From CBFIDE01 sp965661265 (GTDB lineage: Bacteria > Bacteroidota > Bacteroidia > Flavobacteriales > Schleiferiaceae): a DNA stretch of 27,081 nucleotides. Each line of letters opens with the position of its first letter. Position 1 is the first letter of the stretch. This document shows, piece after piece, positions 7,696 to 15,227 of this stretch. The stretch lies in contig CBFIDE010000025.1 of assembly GCA_965661265.1 (NCBI GenBank), positions 1 through 27,081 on the forward strand. The letters are read 5' to 3'. The translations under genes were made by a program, and so were the position numbers. The notes beneath the pieces were generated by a model, which did not search any database, had not been told where the DNA came from, and worked only from the letters and a program-made list of their open reading frames with translations.

Positions 7696-9066
7696 GAAAA
7701 TCCACGCATTGGTCAAATACATATTGTAGAGATAAGTTCCCCAAACTACATTCAAAATTAGTAATAATATATAGCTAGAATTTGCTAGCATGCTTGCTCC
7801 TATTCCTATCTTAGATTTAAGGAGGAAAATTGCATTCCCTAGTAAAAGTATAAATCCTAAATGCTCTATTTTTAGGCTTCCGCCGATATATTGACTTATG
7901 ACCAGCAGAAATGCTGCACCAAAAAGCCAAAGCGGCAAATTCTTTAATGCACTTAGTTTTGTCTTCAACAAAAATAGTAATGTAAAAAAGGCTGGACTTC
8001 CTAGTATAAACCTATAATACGAATGCATACTTCCAGCTGATGTGAAGAACTGGTAAAGAGTAACTCCTATAAAGTAGCTTAGACATGAAAGAATTAAGAA
8101 ATCTTTTTGATCCTTAATTAATCTGTTTTTGATAAGTCTTTGGGTTAAATAATAAGCTGCAGGAATGGTAACAAAAACCAGAGAGAAAATATTCATTCCA
8201 TAACCCTCCTCAGACCAGTCCGAAAAGCTTTGAGGAAATGACCATCCGCTACTCCATAATCGTGAAGCTTTAAAAAAGGCACCCCATTCAGCACCACCAA
8301 GGAATTGAAGGGCAAAGCTTAATAAAATCGCGAGAAGCAAAGAAGCCAGAAGAAGAGTACTTATTCTTAAACTAGCTTTCATCCGATAAATAAGGGCCAC
8401 CAGAATTAAGGCAACTATAAGAATCCAAGAAGCAGGGCGAAGCATTGCCAAGAAAACCAAGCAAATTAAACTCAGTTTTGGGGCTTTATTAAGATATAAA
8501 TATGCAGACAAAATCCCTAACAGAATAAAGAGCGATTCTGTATAAGGCATGGCTATGAAAACAAAACCTGGTAAAGAGAAAACCAATAATAGCTCCTTGA
8601 ATGAAAAGCCACTTTTACTCAATTTCTGTGCTATAAAAATGGCAAGAATAAAGAATAGAAAATTAAGAAGACTGATACCTAGGAAAGAAAGATGAAGGAC
8701 TTTCCAGATATAAGGGAAGAAAGGCAGAAAAACTGGCCTAGCTTGGTCATAGCAGTTAAATCCTTGATGATAGGAATGCTCCTGAATACAGTTGTAGATG
8801 GCTGCATCCCAATTATTGAAATCTAAGTTTGTAGTATAGCCCTGATCCGTCTTTGATATTATAGGAGCATCCCAGCTGCCAGTGCGTTCATAATTACGTA
8901 AGAAAAAGCCAACGGTGCTATTGTAACTATTAGAGTCCTGTAATAGCTTAAATGTGCTCAAAAACAATATTGTTACAATTGCAGCAGCTAATGAAGTTTT
9001 TAAAAACAAAGAATCCCGCAAAAGCGGGATTCCGTATGGGTTATATGTGTTTTTATTCGTCTTCAC
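7690..9066 (-). CDS. Polytopic membrane protein, PIG-V-like mannosyltransferase (GT-C fold)
   Basis: The 458-residue protein has about ten hydrophobic segments. An extracytoplasmic-type loop follows the first segment (NNWDAAIYNC near residue 84, then PFFPYIWK). This resembles the WDaxxY and FFPLYP signatures of PIG-V-like GT-C glycosyltransferases, and AMPYTESLFILLG fits the family's YTESLF-type motif. It probably transfers a lipid-linked sugar at the inner membrane; substrate unknown. The start is unsure. The ATG at 9066 overlaps fabI by 14 nt, and an intrinsic terminator for fabI (9001-9032) lies inside codons 12-22. A TTG at 9009, just past the stem, would start the protein immediately before the first hydrophobic segment. 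The gene ends convergently, overlapping kdsC by 6 nt. Confidence 0.7.
   Translation of the reverse strand: MKTNKNTYNPYGIPLLRDSLFLKTSLAAAIVTILFLSTFKLLQDSNSYNSTVGFFLRNYERTGSWDAPIISKTDQGYTTNLDFNNWDAAIYNCIQEHSYHQGFNCYDQARPVFLPFFPYIWKVLHLSFLGISLLNFLFFILAIFIAQKLSKSGFSFKELLLVFSLPGFVFIAMPYTESLFILLGILSAYLYLNKAPKLSLICLVFLAMLRPASWILIVALILVALIYRMKASLRISTLLLASLLLAILLSFALQFLGGAEWGAFFKASRLWSSGWSFPQSFSDWSEEGYGMNIFSLVFVTIPAAYYLTQRLIKNRLIKDQKDFLILSCLSYFIGVTLYQFFTSAGSMHSYYRFILGSPAFFTLLFLLKTKLSALKNLPLWLFGAAFLLVISQYIGGSLKIEHLGFILLLGNAIFLLKSKIGIGASMLANSSYILLLILNVVWGTYLYNMYLTNAWIFL
9001..9032 (-). terminator. Intrinsic terminator of fabI, nested in the next ORF
   Basis: A perfect 9-bp stem (GAATCCCGC at 9011-9019, GCGGGATTC at 9024-9032) with an AAAA loop is followed on the minus strand by TTTGTTTTTA (9010-9001). 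It begins 20 nt past the fabI stop and looks like a genuine factor-independent terminator, although it lies inside the first codons of the downstream reading frame. Confidence 0.78.
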
Positions 9067-9874
9067 CCATAAATTGCTTCATGGCCATATCACTTACACC
9101 CATATTGCTAAATCCACCGTCATGGAAAAGATTTTGCATGGTAACTTTTTTAGTAAGATCGGAGAATAGACTTATGGCATAGGCGGCACATTCATTTGCA
9201 TCAGCATTTCCAAGTGGACTCATTTTATCAGCATAGCTCACAAAGCCATCAAAGCCTTTTACACCGCTACCCGCGGTAGTTACGGTAGGAGATTGAGAAA
9301 TGGTGTTTACTCTAACCTTATCTCTAACGCCCCAGTGGTAGCCAAAACTACGAGCGATACTTTCTAAATAAGCCTTATTGTCGGCCATATCGTTATAGTC
9401 AGGGAATGTTCTTTGTGCAGCCATATAGGTTAATCCTACAATGCTACCCCACTGTGCCATACTCTTTCTTTTCCAAGCAACTTGCATTACTTTATGGAAA
9501 GAAACAGCTGATACATCCCAGCCTTTCTCTAACCAATCATAGTTTAAATCTGTATAATGTCTTCCTTTTCTAACATTCACGGACATTCCGATTGAATGAA
9601 GAACGAAGTCTAACTTACCTCCTAAAATTTCTTCTGCTTTTTCAAATAGATTATCTAGATCTTCAATGCTTGTTGCATCCGCCATAATTACTTCTGACGA
9701 AGTCTTTTTTGCAAGATCATTTAACTCTCCCATTCTAATAGCGATTGGAGCATTTGATAGCACAAATTTAGCACCGTGTTCATGTGCTTGTTCTGCTACT
9801 TTCCAAGCAATAGACTGCTCGTTAAGTGCACCGAAAATAATTCCTCTTTTTCCTTCTAATAGACCTGAAGCCAT
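9053..9874 (-). CDS. fabI: Enoyl-[acyl-carrier-protein] reductase (NADH)
   Basis: FabI reduces the enoyl-ACP double bond in the last step of each fatty-acid elongation cycle. The frame is open further upstream to 9931, but I place the start at the ATG at 9872-9874. This gives 273 residues, the family length, beginning MASGLLEGKRGIIFGALNEQ; the extra 19 residues upstream look non-conserved. Motifs are the nucleotide-binding GALNEQSIAW, a LHSIG segment, and the catalytic pair in PDYNDMADNKAYLES (Tyr and Lys seven residues apart, as in FabI). A terminator follows directly. A weak promoter candidate lies just upstream of the ATG, inside the unlikely extension, which also favours the shorter start. 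Confidence 0.95.
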   Translation of the reverse strand: MASGLLEGKRGIIFGALNEQSIAWKVAEQAHEHGAKFVLSNAPIAIRMGELNDLAKKTSSEVIMADATSIEDLDNLFEKAEEILGGKLDFVLHSIGMSVNVRKGRHYTDLNYDWLEKGWDVSAVSFHKVMQVAWKRKSMAQWGSIVGLTYMAAQRTFPDYNDMADNKAYLESIARSFGYHWGVRDKVRVNTISQSPTVTTAGSGVKGFDGFVSYADKMSPLGNADANECAAYAISLFSDLTKKVTMQNLFHDGGFSNMGVSDMAMKQFMGEDE

Positions 9875-9898
9875 AAAATAAAGTTTGTGTTTGTAAGG

Positions 9899-9931
9899 TA
9901 AAGGTATACTTTTAGTTGAAATTTTTATCAA
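9899..9931 (-). promoter_or_regulatory. Possible promoter of fabI
   Basis: On the minus strand, TTG (9931-9929) is followed after 22 nt by TACCTTTA (9906-9899), one mismatch from TAnnTTTG. It would start transcription some 15-20 nt upstream of the preferred fabI ATG at 9874. This is suggestive only. Confidence 0.32.
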
Positions 9932-9975
9932 TAGAATTCAAGATTCACTGAATATGCATTTCTAAGAATGCTGTC

Positions 9976-10776
9976 TTAATAATTTCTCAAGAACTCCTTT
10001 TCATCTTCGGACAGACTTTCTGCCCCTTCAGATTTTACCTTTTGTAATAATTGATTTAATTTTTCTTTCTCTTCTGCCCTCTTATGATTGTATTCATCAT
10101 CAATATTTCTGCGAGGAGCACTTACCGATTTAGAATTGATTAAGGTCGGCTTGACCCAAAGTAGTATTGTCATAAGGCTTGTAGGCACAATAATAAAAAG
10201 CAAAGTCCTTTCATTCTCATAAATCATACTAGGCACAAGAATTAAAGCCAAGGCCATGCCAACGAGTGCTCCATATAGATGTGCATCATGTCCAATATTA
10301 TCTCTATTAGTACGCATTCCATAAATGGAATAAGCAATAAAACCTAAACCAAAAACCCATGCAGGCATAGGGATAGGAAGAAGAATCAACATGAGTTCCA
10401 TTCCTGGAAATACTGCAATGGCACCAAATATAACCCCACTTACTGCGCCAGAAGCTCCAACGGATGTATAATAGTCTTGATGCCTATGCCCAATAAATGA
10501 AAATGTACTAGAGAAAGCCAAGCTTCCAAAGAAAATAAATAAGAGGCCTGCGGTTCCAACGGAGCTCTCTAGGCTTGACGCAAAAAAGTAGAAACTTAAA
10601 AGATTGAACAGCAAATGATTAAAATCTGCGTGAACAAAACCACAAGTGATTATGCGCCATAGCTCTCCTCTTTTTAATGCCGCGACATCAAACTTTAGGC
10701 TGTCAAAGAGAGAACGATTGTTTAAGGCCATGAAACTTATAATCCCAATGGCACCTAGTAAGTAGTTACTAATCAA
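9976..10776 (-). CDS. Rhomboid-family intramembrane serine protease
   Basis: The 266-residue protein has about six or more hydrophobic segments and the full rhomboid active site. HADFNH at 49-54 supplies the oxyanion-side residues, GASGAVSG at 107-114 carries the nucleophile S109, and GHDAHLYGA at 162-170 carries the catalytic His H166. Rhomboids cleave single-pass membrane proteins within the bilayer; the substrate is unknown. After the membrane core is a hydrophilic tail of about 60 residues, ending in a charged helix and SLSEDEKEFLRNY, a type of tail frequent on Bacteroidota rhomboids. It is the last gene of the ligA-DUF6913-dapA unit, starting 4 nt after the dapA stop. Confidence 0.93.
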   Translation of the reverse strand: MISNYLLGAIGIISFMALNNRSLFDSLKFDVAALKRGELWRIITCGFVHADFNHLLFNLLSFYFFASSLESSVGTAGLLFIFFGSLAFSSTFSFIGHRHQDYYTSVGASGAVSGVIFGAIAVFPGMELMLILLPIPMPAWVFGLGFIAYSIYGMRTNRDNIGHDAHLYGALVGMALALILVPSMIYENERTLLFIIVPTSLMTILLWVKPTLINSKSVSAPRRNIDDEYNHKRAEEKEKLNQLLQKVKSEGAESLSEDEKEFLRNY

Positions 10777-10780
10777 TAGA

Positions 10781-11662
10781 TTAAATTCCTTTTGAAATTA
10801 TTTCTGCTTTAATTCTTGCTTCAAGACCTTCGCTGATAGGCCAAAGGGGTAAGCGCATTTTACTTCCGCAAATATTACGATCTTTTAATACAGCTTTTAT
10901 TCCACCAGGATTACCTTCTTCAAAAAGCATTTGAGTAATATTGAAAAGCTTATAATGCATTTCATTTGCTGTTTTGATATCCCCATTGAGAGCTGCATCT
11001 ACCATTGCGGTGAATGTACTTGGAAAACCTTGTCCGCTAACAGAGATAACTCCATTACCTCCTACAGCCATCATTGGAAGACTTAAATTGTCATCTCCGC
11101 TAATGAGCAAGAAACCTTCTGGTCTACCTTGGGCAATTTCCATTATTTGATCAAAGTCCCCACTAGCTTCTTTTATTCCAATTATATTATCAAAATCATG
11201 TGCTAATCTTAAACAAACTTCAGATGAAATATTAGAAGATGTTCTTCCTGGCACATTGTATAAAATAATTGGAAGTGGCGCTATAGCACTAAGTGCTTTA
11301 TAGTGCTGATAGATTCCTTCTTGAGTAGGCTTATTATAATAAGGACTAACGGACAATATTGCATCAACACCATTTAGGTCAAAGCTTTCAAAATCTTCAA
11401 TAGTTGCAGCCGTATTATTTCCACCAATACCATATACAATAGGCATTCTAGAATCATTAACCCTTAATACCACATCTAGAATCTCTCTTTTCTCTTCTTT
11501 AGTTAAAGTAGGATTTTCTGCTGTAGTTCCATTAACTACTAGATAGTTCACTCCGTTCTCATATACATAGTTCACAAGCTTTTCTAAGCCAATATAATCT
11601 ACATCACCATTTTCTATAAAAGGAGTAATTAAGGCTACTCCAGTACCAATAAACTTATCCAT
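10781..11662 (-). CDS. dapA: 4-hydroxy-tetrahydrodipicolinate synthase
   Basis: DapA condenses pyruvate with aspartate semialdehyde, the first committed step to diaminopimelate and lysine, and so feeds peptidoglycan synthesis. At 293 residues it has the standard length. Visible active-site elements are NGTTAENPTL at 44-53 (T46 and T47), SPYYNKPTQEG at 106-116, LYNVPGRT at 134-141 (Y135 of the proton relay; R140 for the substrate carboxylate) and IGIKEASGD at 161-169 with the Schiff-base Lys K164. The start ATG overlaps the DUF6913 gene by 8 nt, and the rhomboid gene follows after 4 nt, so it is in the middle of a compact operon. Confidence 0.97.
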   Translation of the reverse strand: MDKFIGTGVALITPFIENGDVDYIGLEKLVNYVYENGVNYLVVNGTTAENPTLTKEEKREILDVVLRVNDSRMPIVYGIGGNNTAATIEDFESFDLNGVDAILSVSPYYNKPTQEGIYQHYKALSAIAPLPIILYNVPGRTSSNISSEVCLRLAHDFDNIIGIKEASGDFDQIMEIAQGRPEGFLLISGDDNLSLPMMAVGGNGVISVSGQGFPSTFTAMVDAALNGDIKTANEMHYKLFNITQMLFEEGNPGGIKAVLKDRNICGSKMRLPLWPISEGLEARIKAEIISKGI

Positions 11663-12149
11663 TATTTATTCTTTTCAGGCAGTTTTCTAACTCTTTAACA
11701 AAGGATTTCGCATCTTCAGAAATGATGCTTAAATCAGAGGGCAAAGATGACGAATTTGATGCAGTAATTCTAAACTTAGCATTGATCATTCTACTCAGAA
11801 CATTTAGACATCTTTTGAATCCACTTCCTAGGTCAATGAACAGATCATATTCCGTATTGGTATAGTCCCTCACCACTGCTTCCTTTGGAAAATACTTCCA
11901 GTTAATATCAGATTTGAAGAGATGCTTATTCCTCTCTTCCTCTTTCTTCTGTTTTCTAGGTACGTAAGAGATCATCTCAAGATCATAAGAGCTGAAGAAT
12001 GAATTTGCCTCCTTAAAATGCTCGGCTAAATAGTCCTCTTCAGATAGTATTAGCACTTTCTTGATGCTTTCAAATCCCGAATAAGCGCTTTGATGATTGA
12101 AATTCTTTTCCAACTTCTTAAAGTAGAAATCTCTTATACTTTGAATCAT
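11655..12149 (-). CDS. DUF6913 family protein
   Basis: The 164-residue protein matches the general pattern of the Bacteroidota DUF6913 family: a basic N-terminus (RDFYFKKLEKN), a predicted alternating alpha/beta core with VLILSEEDY, a middle SDINWKYFPKEAVV segment, then EYDLFIDLGSG and INAKFRI. No catalytic motif or transmembrane segment is apparent, and the function of the family is not known to me. The gene sits between ligA (4-nt overlap) and dapA (8-nt overlap), so it is almost certainly co-translated with them. That context suggests a housekeeping role but does not define one. Confidence 0.8.
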   Translation of the reverse strand: MIQSIRDFYFKKLEKNFNHQSAYSGFESIKKVLILSEEDYLAEHFKEANSFFSSYDLEMISYVPRKQKKEEERNKHLFKSDINWKYFPKEAVVRDYTNTEYDLFIDLGSGFKRCLNVLSRMINAKFRITASNSSSLPSDLSIISEDAKSFVKELENCLKRINNG

Positions 12150-14161
12150 TTACCAATTTTTTTTAAGAATTCGGACTCACTAATAATAGCAACACCCAGG
12201 TCTTCAGCTTTCTTTCTTTTTGCAGGTCCTAGGCCTTCTCCAGCCACTATAAAGTCTGTTTTTGATGAAACTGAAGACGCATTTCTTCCACCATTCATTT
12301 CAATCAAATCCTTCAATTCATTTCTACTTAAACTTTCAAAACTACCACTAATCACTATTGCCAGTCCATTTAAGACATCACTCCCTCCTTCTTTTTCCTC
12401 AATCTCAAATTGAAGGCCATAGGATTGTAAACGTTTAACTATGGCAATATTATCAGGCTTTTCTCTAAAGTTTATTATGCTTTGCGCGATTCTTTCTCCT
12501 ATTTCTCCAACGGCCAATAATTCCTCTAAACTAGCATTAAGAATGATGTCCATAGTCTTAAAGTATCGAGCAAGCTTTTTAGCCACAGTTTCTCCTACAT
12601 ACCTAATTCCAAGCGCAAAAAGTACTCGCTCAAAAGGAATATTCTTTGAAGCTTCTAGTCCCTTCAGCATCTTTTGTACAGATTTTTGGGCCATTCTTTC
12701 TAATGGAAGGAGGTCTGCTTCATTTAATTCATATAAATCTGCATAATTAGAAATTAAGCCTTCATTAAAAAGCTGCTTTATGGTTTCCTCACCAAGCCCA
12801 TCAATCTCCATAGCTTTTCTGCTAATGAAATGTTGAATTTTAGCAGTTCTCTGAGGAGGACAATGCATTTCATTTGGACAATAATGTTGCGCTTCGCCTT
12901 CTTGTCTTTCTAATGCTGTACTGCATTCTGGACATCGAGTAGGAAAAATAAACTCTTCGCTATCGGCCTTTCTTGCATCGGTGACAACAGAAGTGATTTT
13001 AGGAATAATCTCTCCACCTTTCTCAACCCTAACAATATCCCCTAGTCTTAAATCTATTTTTTTGATTTGATCTGCATTGTGAACCGAAGCTCTTTTAACT
13101 GTGGTTCCGGCCAATTCAACAGGCTTAAGGTTTGCTACAGGTGTAATTGCTCCTGTTCTTCCCACTTGAAATTCTAAGCTTAGGAGTTCTGTTTCAACTG
13201 ATTCTGCCTTAAATTTATAGGATATCGCCCATCTAGGCGACTTAGCTGTATATCCTAATTCTTCTTGCTGTCTATAATTATTAAGCTTAATTACAATACC
13301 ATCAATTTCAAAGTTCAGCTCCGTTCTATGAACGTCCCAATAGTTGATGAAATCAAATATCTCATCTATATTCTTGGCCTTAGAGATGTATTTATCTTTT
13401 ATACTTGGCGTATTAAATCCCCATGTCTTTGCCTTTTGGATGCTATCATAATGATTGTCTGCCAACTTTTCTTTAGACATCACATAGTATAAGTAAGTGT
13501 CTAATGGTCTAGTAGCTACTATCTTACTATCCTGCAGTTTGAGACTTCCGCTTGCAGAGTTTCTAGGATTTGCAAAAGGCTCTAAACCTTCCTCTAATCT
13601 GCTTTTATTCAATTCATTAAATCCATCTAACTTCATGAATACTTCACCACGTATTTCAAAGTCTTCTGGAAAATCATTTCCTGATAATTCTAATGGAACA
13701 CTTTGAATGGTTCTTACATTGCTACTAATATCGTCTCCTTTTTTTCCATCTCCTCTAGTAACAGCACGATCTAATTTACCGTTTACATAGGTGATTCCAA
13801 TAGCTGCACCATCATACTTTAATTCACATACAAATTCATGTTCCTCTCCTAAGCTTTTAGAGACTCTCTCTAAGAACTCTTCTAGCTCTTCTTTAGAATA
13901 GGTATTGCTAAGTGAAAGCATTGGATATTTATGCACCACTGTCTTAAAATTCTTAGTAATTCCACCGCCTACTCTTTGAGTAGGGCTATTTGGATCTTGA
14001 AATTCAGGATGTTTGTTTTCTAAGTCTTGAAGTTCTTTTAAAAGTGTATCAAATTCAAAATCAGAGATTTCAGGATTATCTTGCATATAGTACAATCTAT
14101 TATGCTTGTTTAAATCAGACCTGAGCTGATCAATCTTTAATTTTATATTCTCTTCAGTCAT
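12146..14161 (-). CDS. ligA: NAD-dependent DNA ligase
   Basis: LigA seals nicks in replication and repair using NAD+. The 671-residue length and domain order are standard: an Ia domain with the NRLYYMQDNPEISD motif (21-34), adenylation domain with the nucleophile K115 in CELKYDGAA, OB fold with FQVGRTGAITPVA (331-343), a four-Cys zinc finger (C410, C413, C428, C434), helix-hairpin-helix repeats, and a C-terminal BRCT domain from about residue 595 (LNGLAIVISGSF to the end). The start ATG at 14161 follows a TAnnTTTG box by 17 nt. It heads the operon with DUF6913, dapA and rhomboid. Confidence 0.98.
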   Translation of the reverse strand: MTEENIKLKIDQLRSDLNKHNRLYYMQDNPEISDFEFDTLLKELQDLENKHPEFQDPNSPTQRVGGGITKNFKTVVHKYPMLSLSNTYSKEELEEFLERVSKSLGEEHEFVCELKYDGAAIGITYVNGKLDRAVTRGDGKKGDDISSNVRTIQSVPLELSGNDFPEDFEIRGEVFMKLDGFNELNKSRLEEGLEPFANPRNSASGSLKLQDSKIVATRPLDTYLYYVMSKEKLADNHYDSIQKAKTWGFNTPSIKDKYISKAKNIDEIFDFINYWDVHRTELNFEIDGIVIKLNNYRQQEELGYTAKSPRWAISYKFKAESVETELLSLEFQVGRTGAITPVANLKPVELAGTTVKRASVHNADQIKKIDLRLGDIVRVEKGGEIIPKITSVVTDARKADSEEFIFPTRCPECSTALERQEGEAQHYCPNEMHCPPQRTAKIQHFISRKAMEIDGLGEETIKQLFNEGLISNYADLYELNEADLLPLERMAQKSVQKMLKGLEASKNIPFERVLFALGIRYVGETVAKKLARYFKTMDIILNASLEELLAVGEIGERIAQSIINFREKPDNIAIVKRLQSYGLQFEIEEKEGGSDVLNGLAIVISGSFESLSRNELKDLIEMNGGRNASSVSSKTDFIVAGEGLGPAKRKKAEDLGVAIISESEFLKKIGK

Positions 14162-14178
14162 TAAAAGGTATTATTAAA

Positions 14179-14186
14179 CAAAAGTA
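14179..14186 (-). promoter_or_regulatory. Possible -7 box of ligA
   Basis: On the minus strand, TACTTTTG (14186-14179) matches TAnnTTTG and lies 17 nt upstream of the ligA ATG, implying a very short leader. I did not find a clear TTTG partner at -33. Confidence 0.38.
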
Positions 14187-14258
14187 AGCAATGAATTTTG
14201 TCCATTGGGTATTAAAAAATCTATGCCTCAAATTAATAATTTAGGATTCTAAATGTAA

Positions 14259-14266
14259 TATCTTTG
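14259..14266 (+). promoter_or_regulatory. Possible -7 box of the DinB-like gene
   Basis: TATCTTTG matches TAnnTTTG exactly and lies 22 nt before the ATG at 14289. The upstream -33 box is not obvious, so this rests on the -7 match and position. Confidence 0.4.
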
Positions 14267-14288
14267 ATGATAAATATGATATTTTGAG

Positions 14289-14801
14289 ATGGCTAAACCT
14301 AAAGAAAACGAGTATCCCGAATTTTATTCGGGCTATATAAAGTTAAACCCATTCGATGATATTATTCAGAATCTAGAAGATAGTTTAAAAGGTATGCTGT
14401 CTTATCTCAACACTTTAAAAGACAAAGATTTAAACTTCTCTTATGCTCCTAGAAAGTGGTCAATAGCCCAAGTAGTTCAACACTTGATTGATACTGAGTT
14501 TATGTTCATTTCTAGAGTATTATATATCGTGCGTGCCGATAAACCTGCACTTCTATCGATGGATCAGGATGAATGGGCAGAAAGCACCAAAAATCAAAAC
14601 AAAACTGTAAAAGAGTATATAGAGGATTTCAAAAGGATTCGCTCACTATCTATTAGCTTCCTGCAATCTATACATCCTCAAGACTATACAAGACTGGGGA
14701 CTATCAATGATTTGGAGATAAGCTTAAGAGCCATCGGATTTATTATCTCTGGACATTGCTATCATCATATCACATTATTTACCGAAAAATATTCCAATTG
14801 A
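14289..14801 (+). CDS. DinB-like superfamily protein (four-helix, putative metal-binding)
   Basis: The 170-residue protein has the layout of the DinB/DUF664 superfamily: a long N-terminal helix, then RKWSIAQVVQHLIDTE (55-70) and SGHCYHHITLF (154-164). These supply the three His usually used as metal ligands, here H65, H156 and H160. Members include thiol-dependent transferases and many proteins of unknown role; nothing here identifies the substrate. It is the first gene of a plus-strand unit and overlaps the following lipoprotein gene as TTGA if that gene starts at the TTG I prefer. Confidence 0.85.
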   Translation: MAKPKENEYPEFYSGYIKLNPFDDIIQNLEDSLKGMLSYLNTLKDKDLNFSYAPRKWSIAQVVQHLIDTEFMFISRVLYIVRADKPALLSMDQDEWAESTKNQNKTVKEYIEDFKRIRSLSISFLQSIHPQDYTRLGTINDLEISLRAIGFIISGHCYHHITLFTEKYSN

Positions 14802-15226
14802 GAGCCCTCCTATTTATCCTATTGCTCACTTCTTGTTCAACGGCAACAACTTCAAATACCAAAGTAGGGAAAGAAGAAATTCTGACCATTATGGATCAAC
14901 AAGTAGAGTCATGGAATCAAGGAGATTTAGAGGGGTTTATGCAGCCTTATCAACAAGATGACAGCTTAACCTTTATAGGAAGCAGAGGGCGCAATTTCGG
15001 ATGGCAAACAACCTTAGATAACTATAAAAAATCTTATCCTAATAAAGAAGCAATGGGCCAATTGTCCTTTTCAGATCAAATGTTTCATCATATCACAGAT
15101 TCAACTTGTTTTTTAAGTGGTCAATGGAAATTAGAAAGAAAAGTCGATACGCTATCAGGGTATTATACCTTATTCTGGAAGAAAACAAACGGTCAATGGG
15201 TTATAACAACAGATCATAGTAGCTAG
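14798..15226 (+). CDS. SnoaL/DUF4440-like small lipoprotein
   Basis: I choose the TTG at 14798, which overlaps the DinB stop as TTGA and gives a textbook lipoprotein signal: M-RALLFILLLTSC, with the lipobox Cys at about residue 13. The frame is open further upstream to 14756, but that extension lies wholly inside the DinB gene and would put a charged segment ahead of the signal. The mature part of about 130 residues resembles the NTF2/SnoaL-like (DUF4440) fold: IMDQQVESWNQGDLEGFMQPY at the start, DSLTFIG, then TCFLSGQWKLER and a terminal GQWVITTDHSS. Such domains often bind small ligands; the role is unknown. It lies 1 nt before the damaged NADH dehydrogenase gene. Confidence 0.82.
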   Translation: MRALLFILLLTSCSTATTSNTKVGKEEILTIMDQQVESWNQGDLEGFMQPYQQDDSLTFIGSRGRNFGWQTTLDNYKKSYPNKEAMGQLSFSDQMFHHITDSTCFLSGQWKLERKVDTLSGYYTLFWKKTNGQWVITTDHSS

Positions 15227-15227
15227 A

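Noticed and set aside
9875..9931. N-terminal extension of FabI
   Set aside because: The 19 residues do not resemble the family, and the region carries a promoter-like sequence; the ATG at 9874 gives the normal length.
9956..9971. GCATT/AATGC inverted repeat between fabI and the rhomboid gene as a terminator
   Set aside because: Only 5 bp of stem and no T-run on the minus strand.
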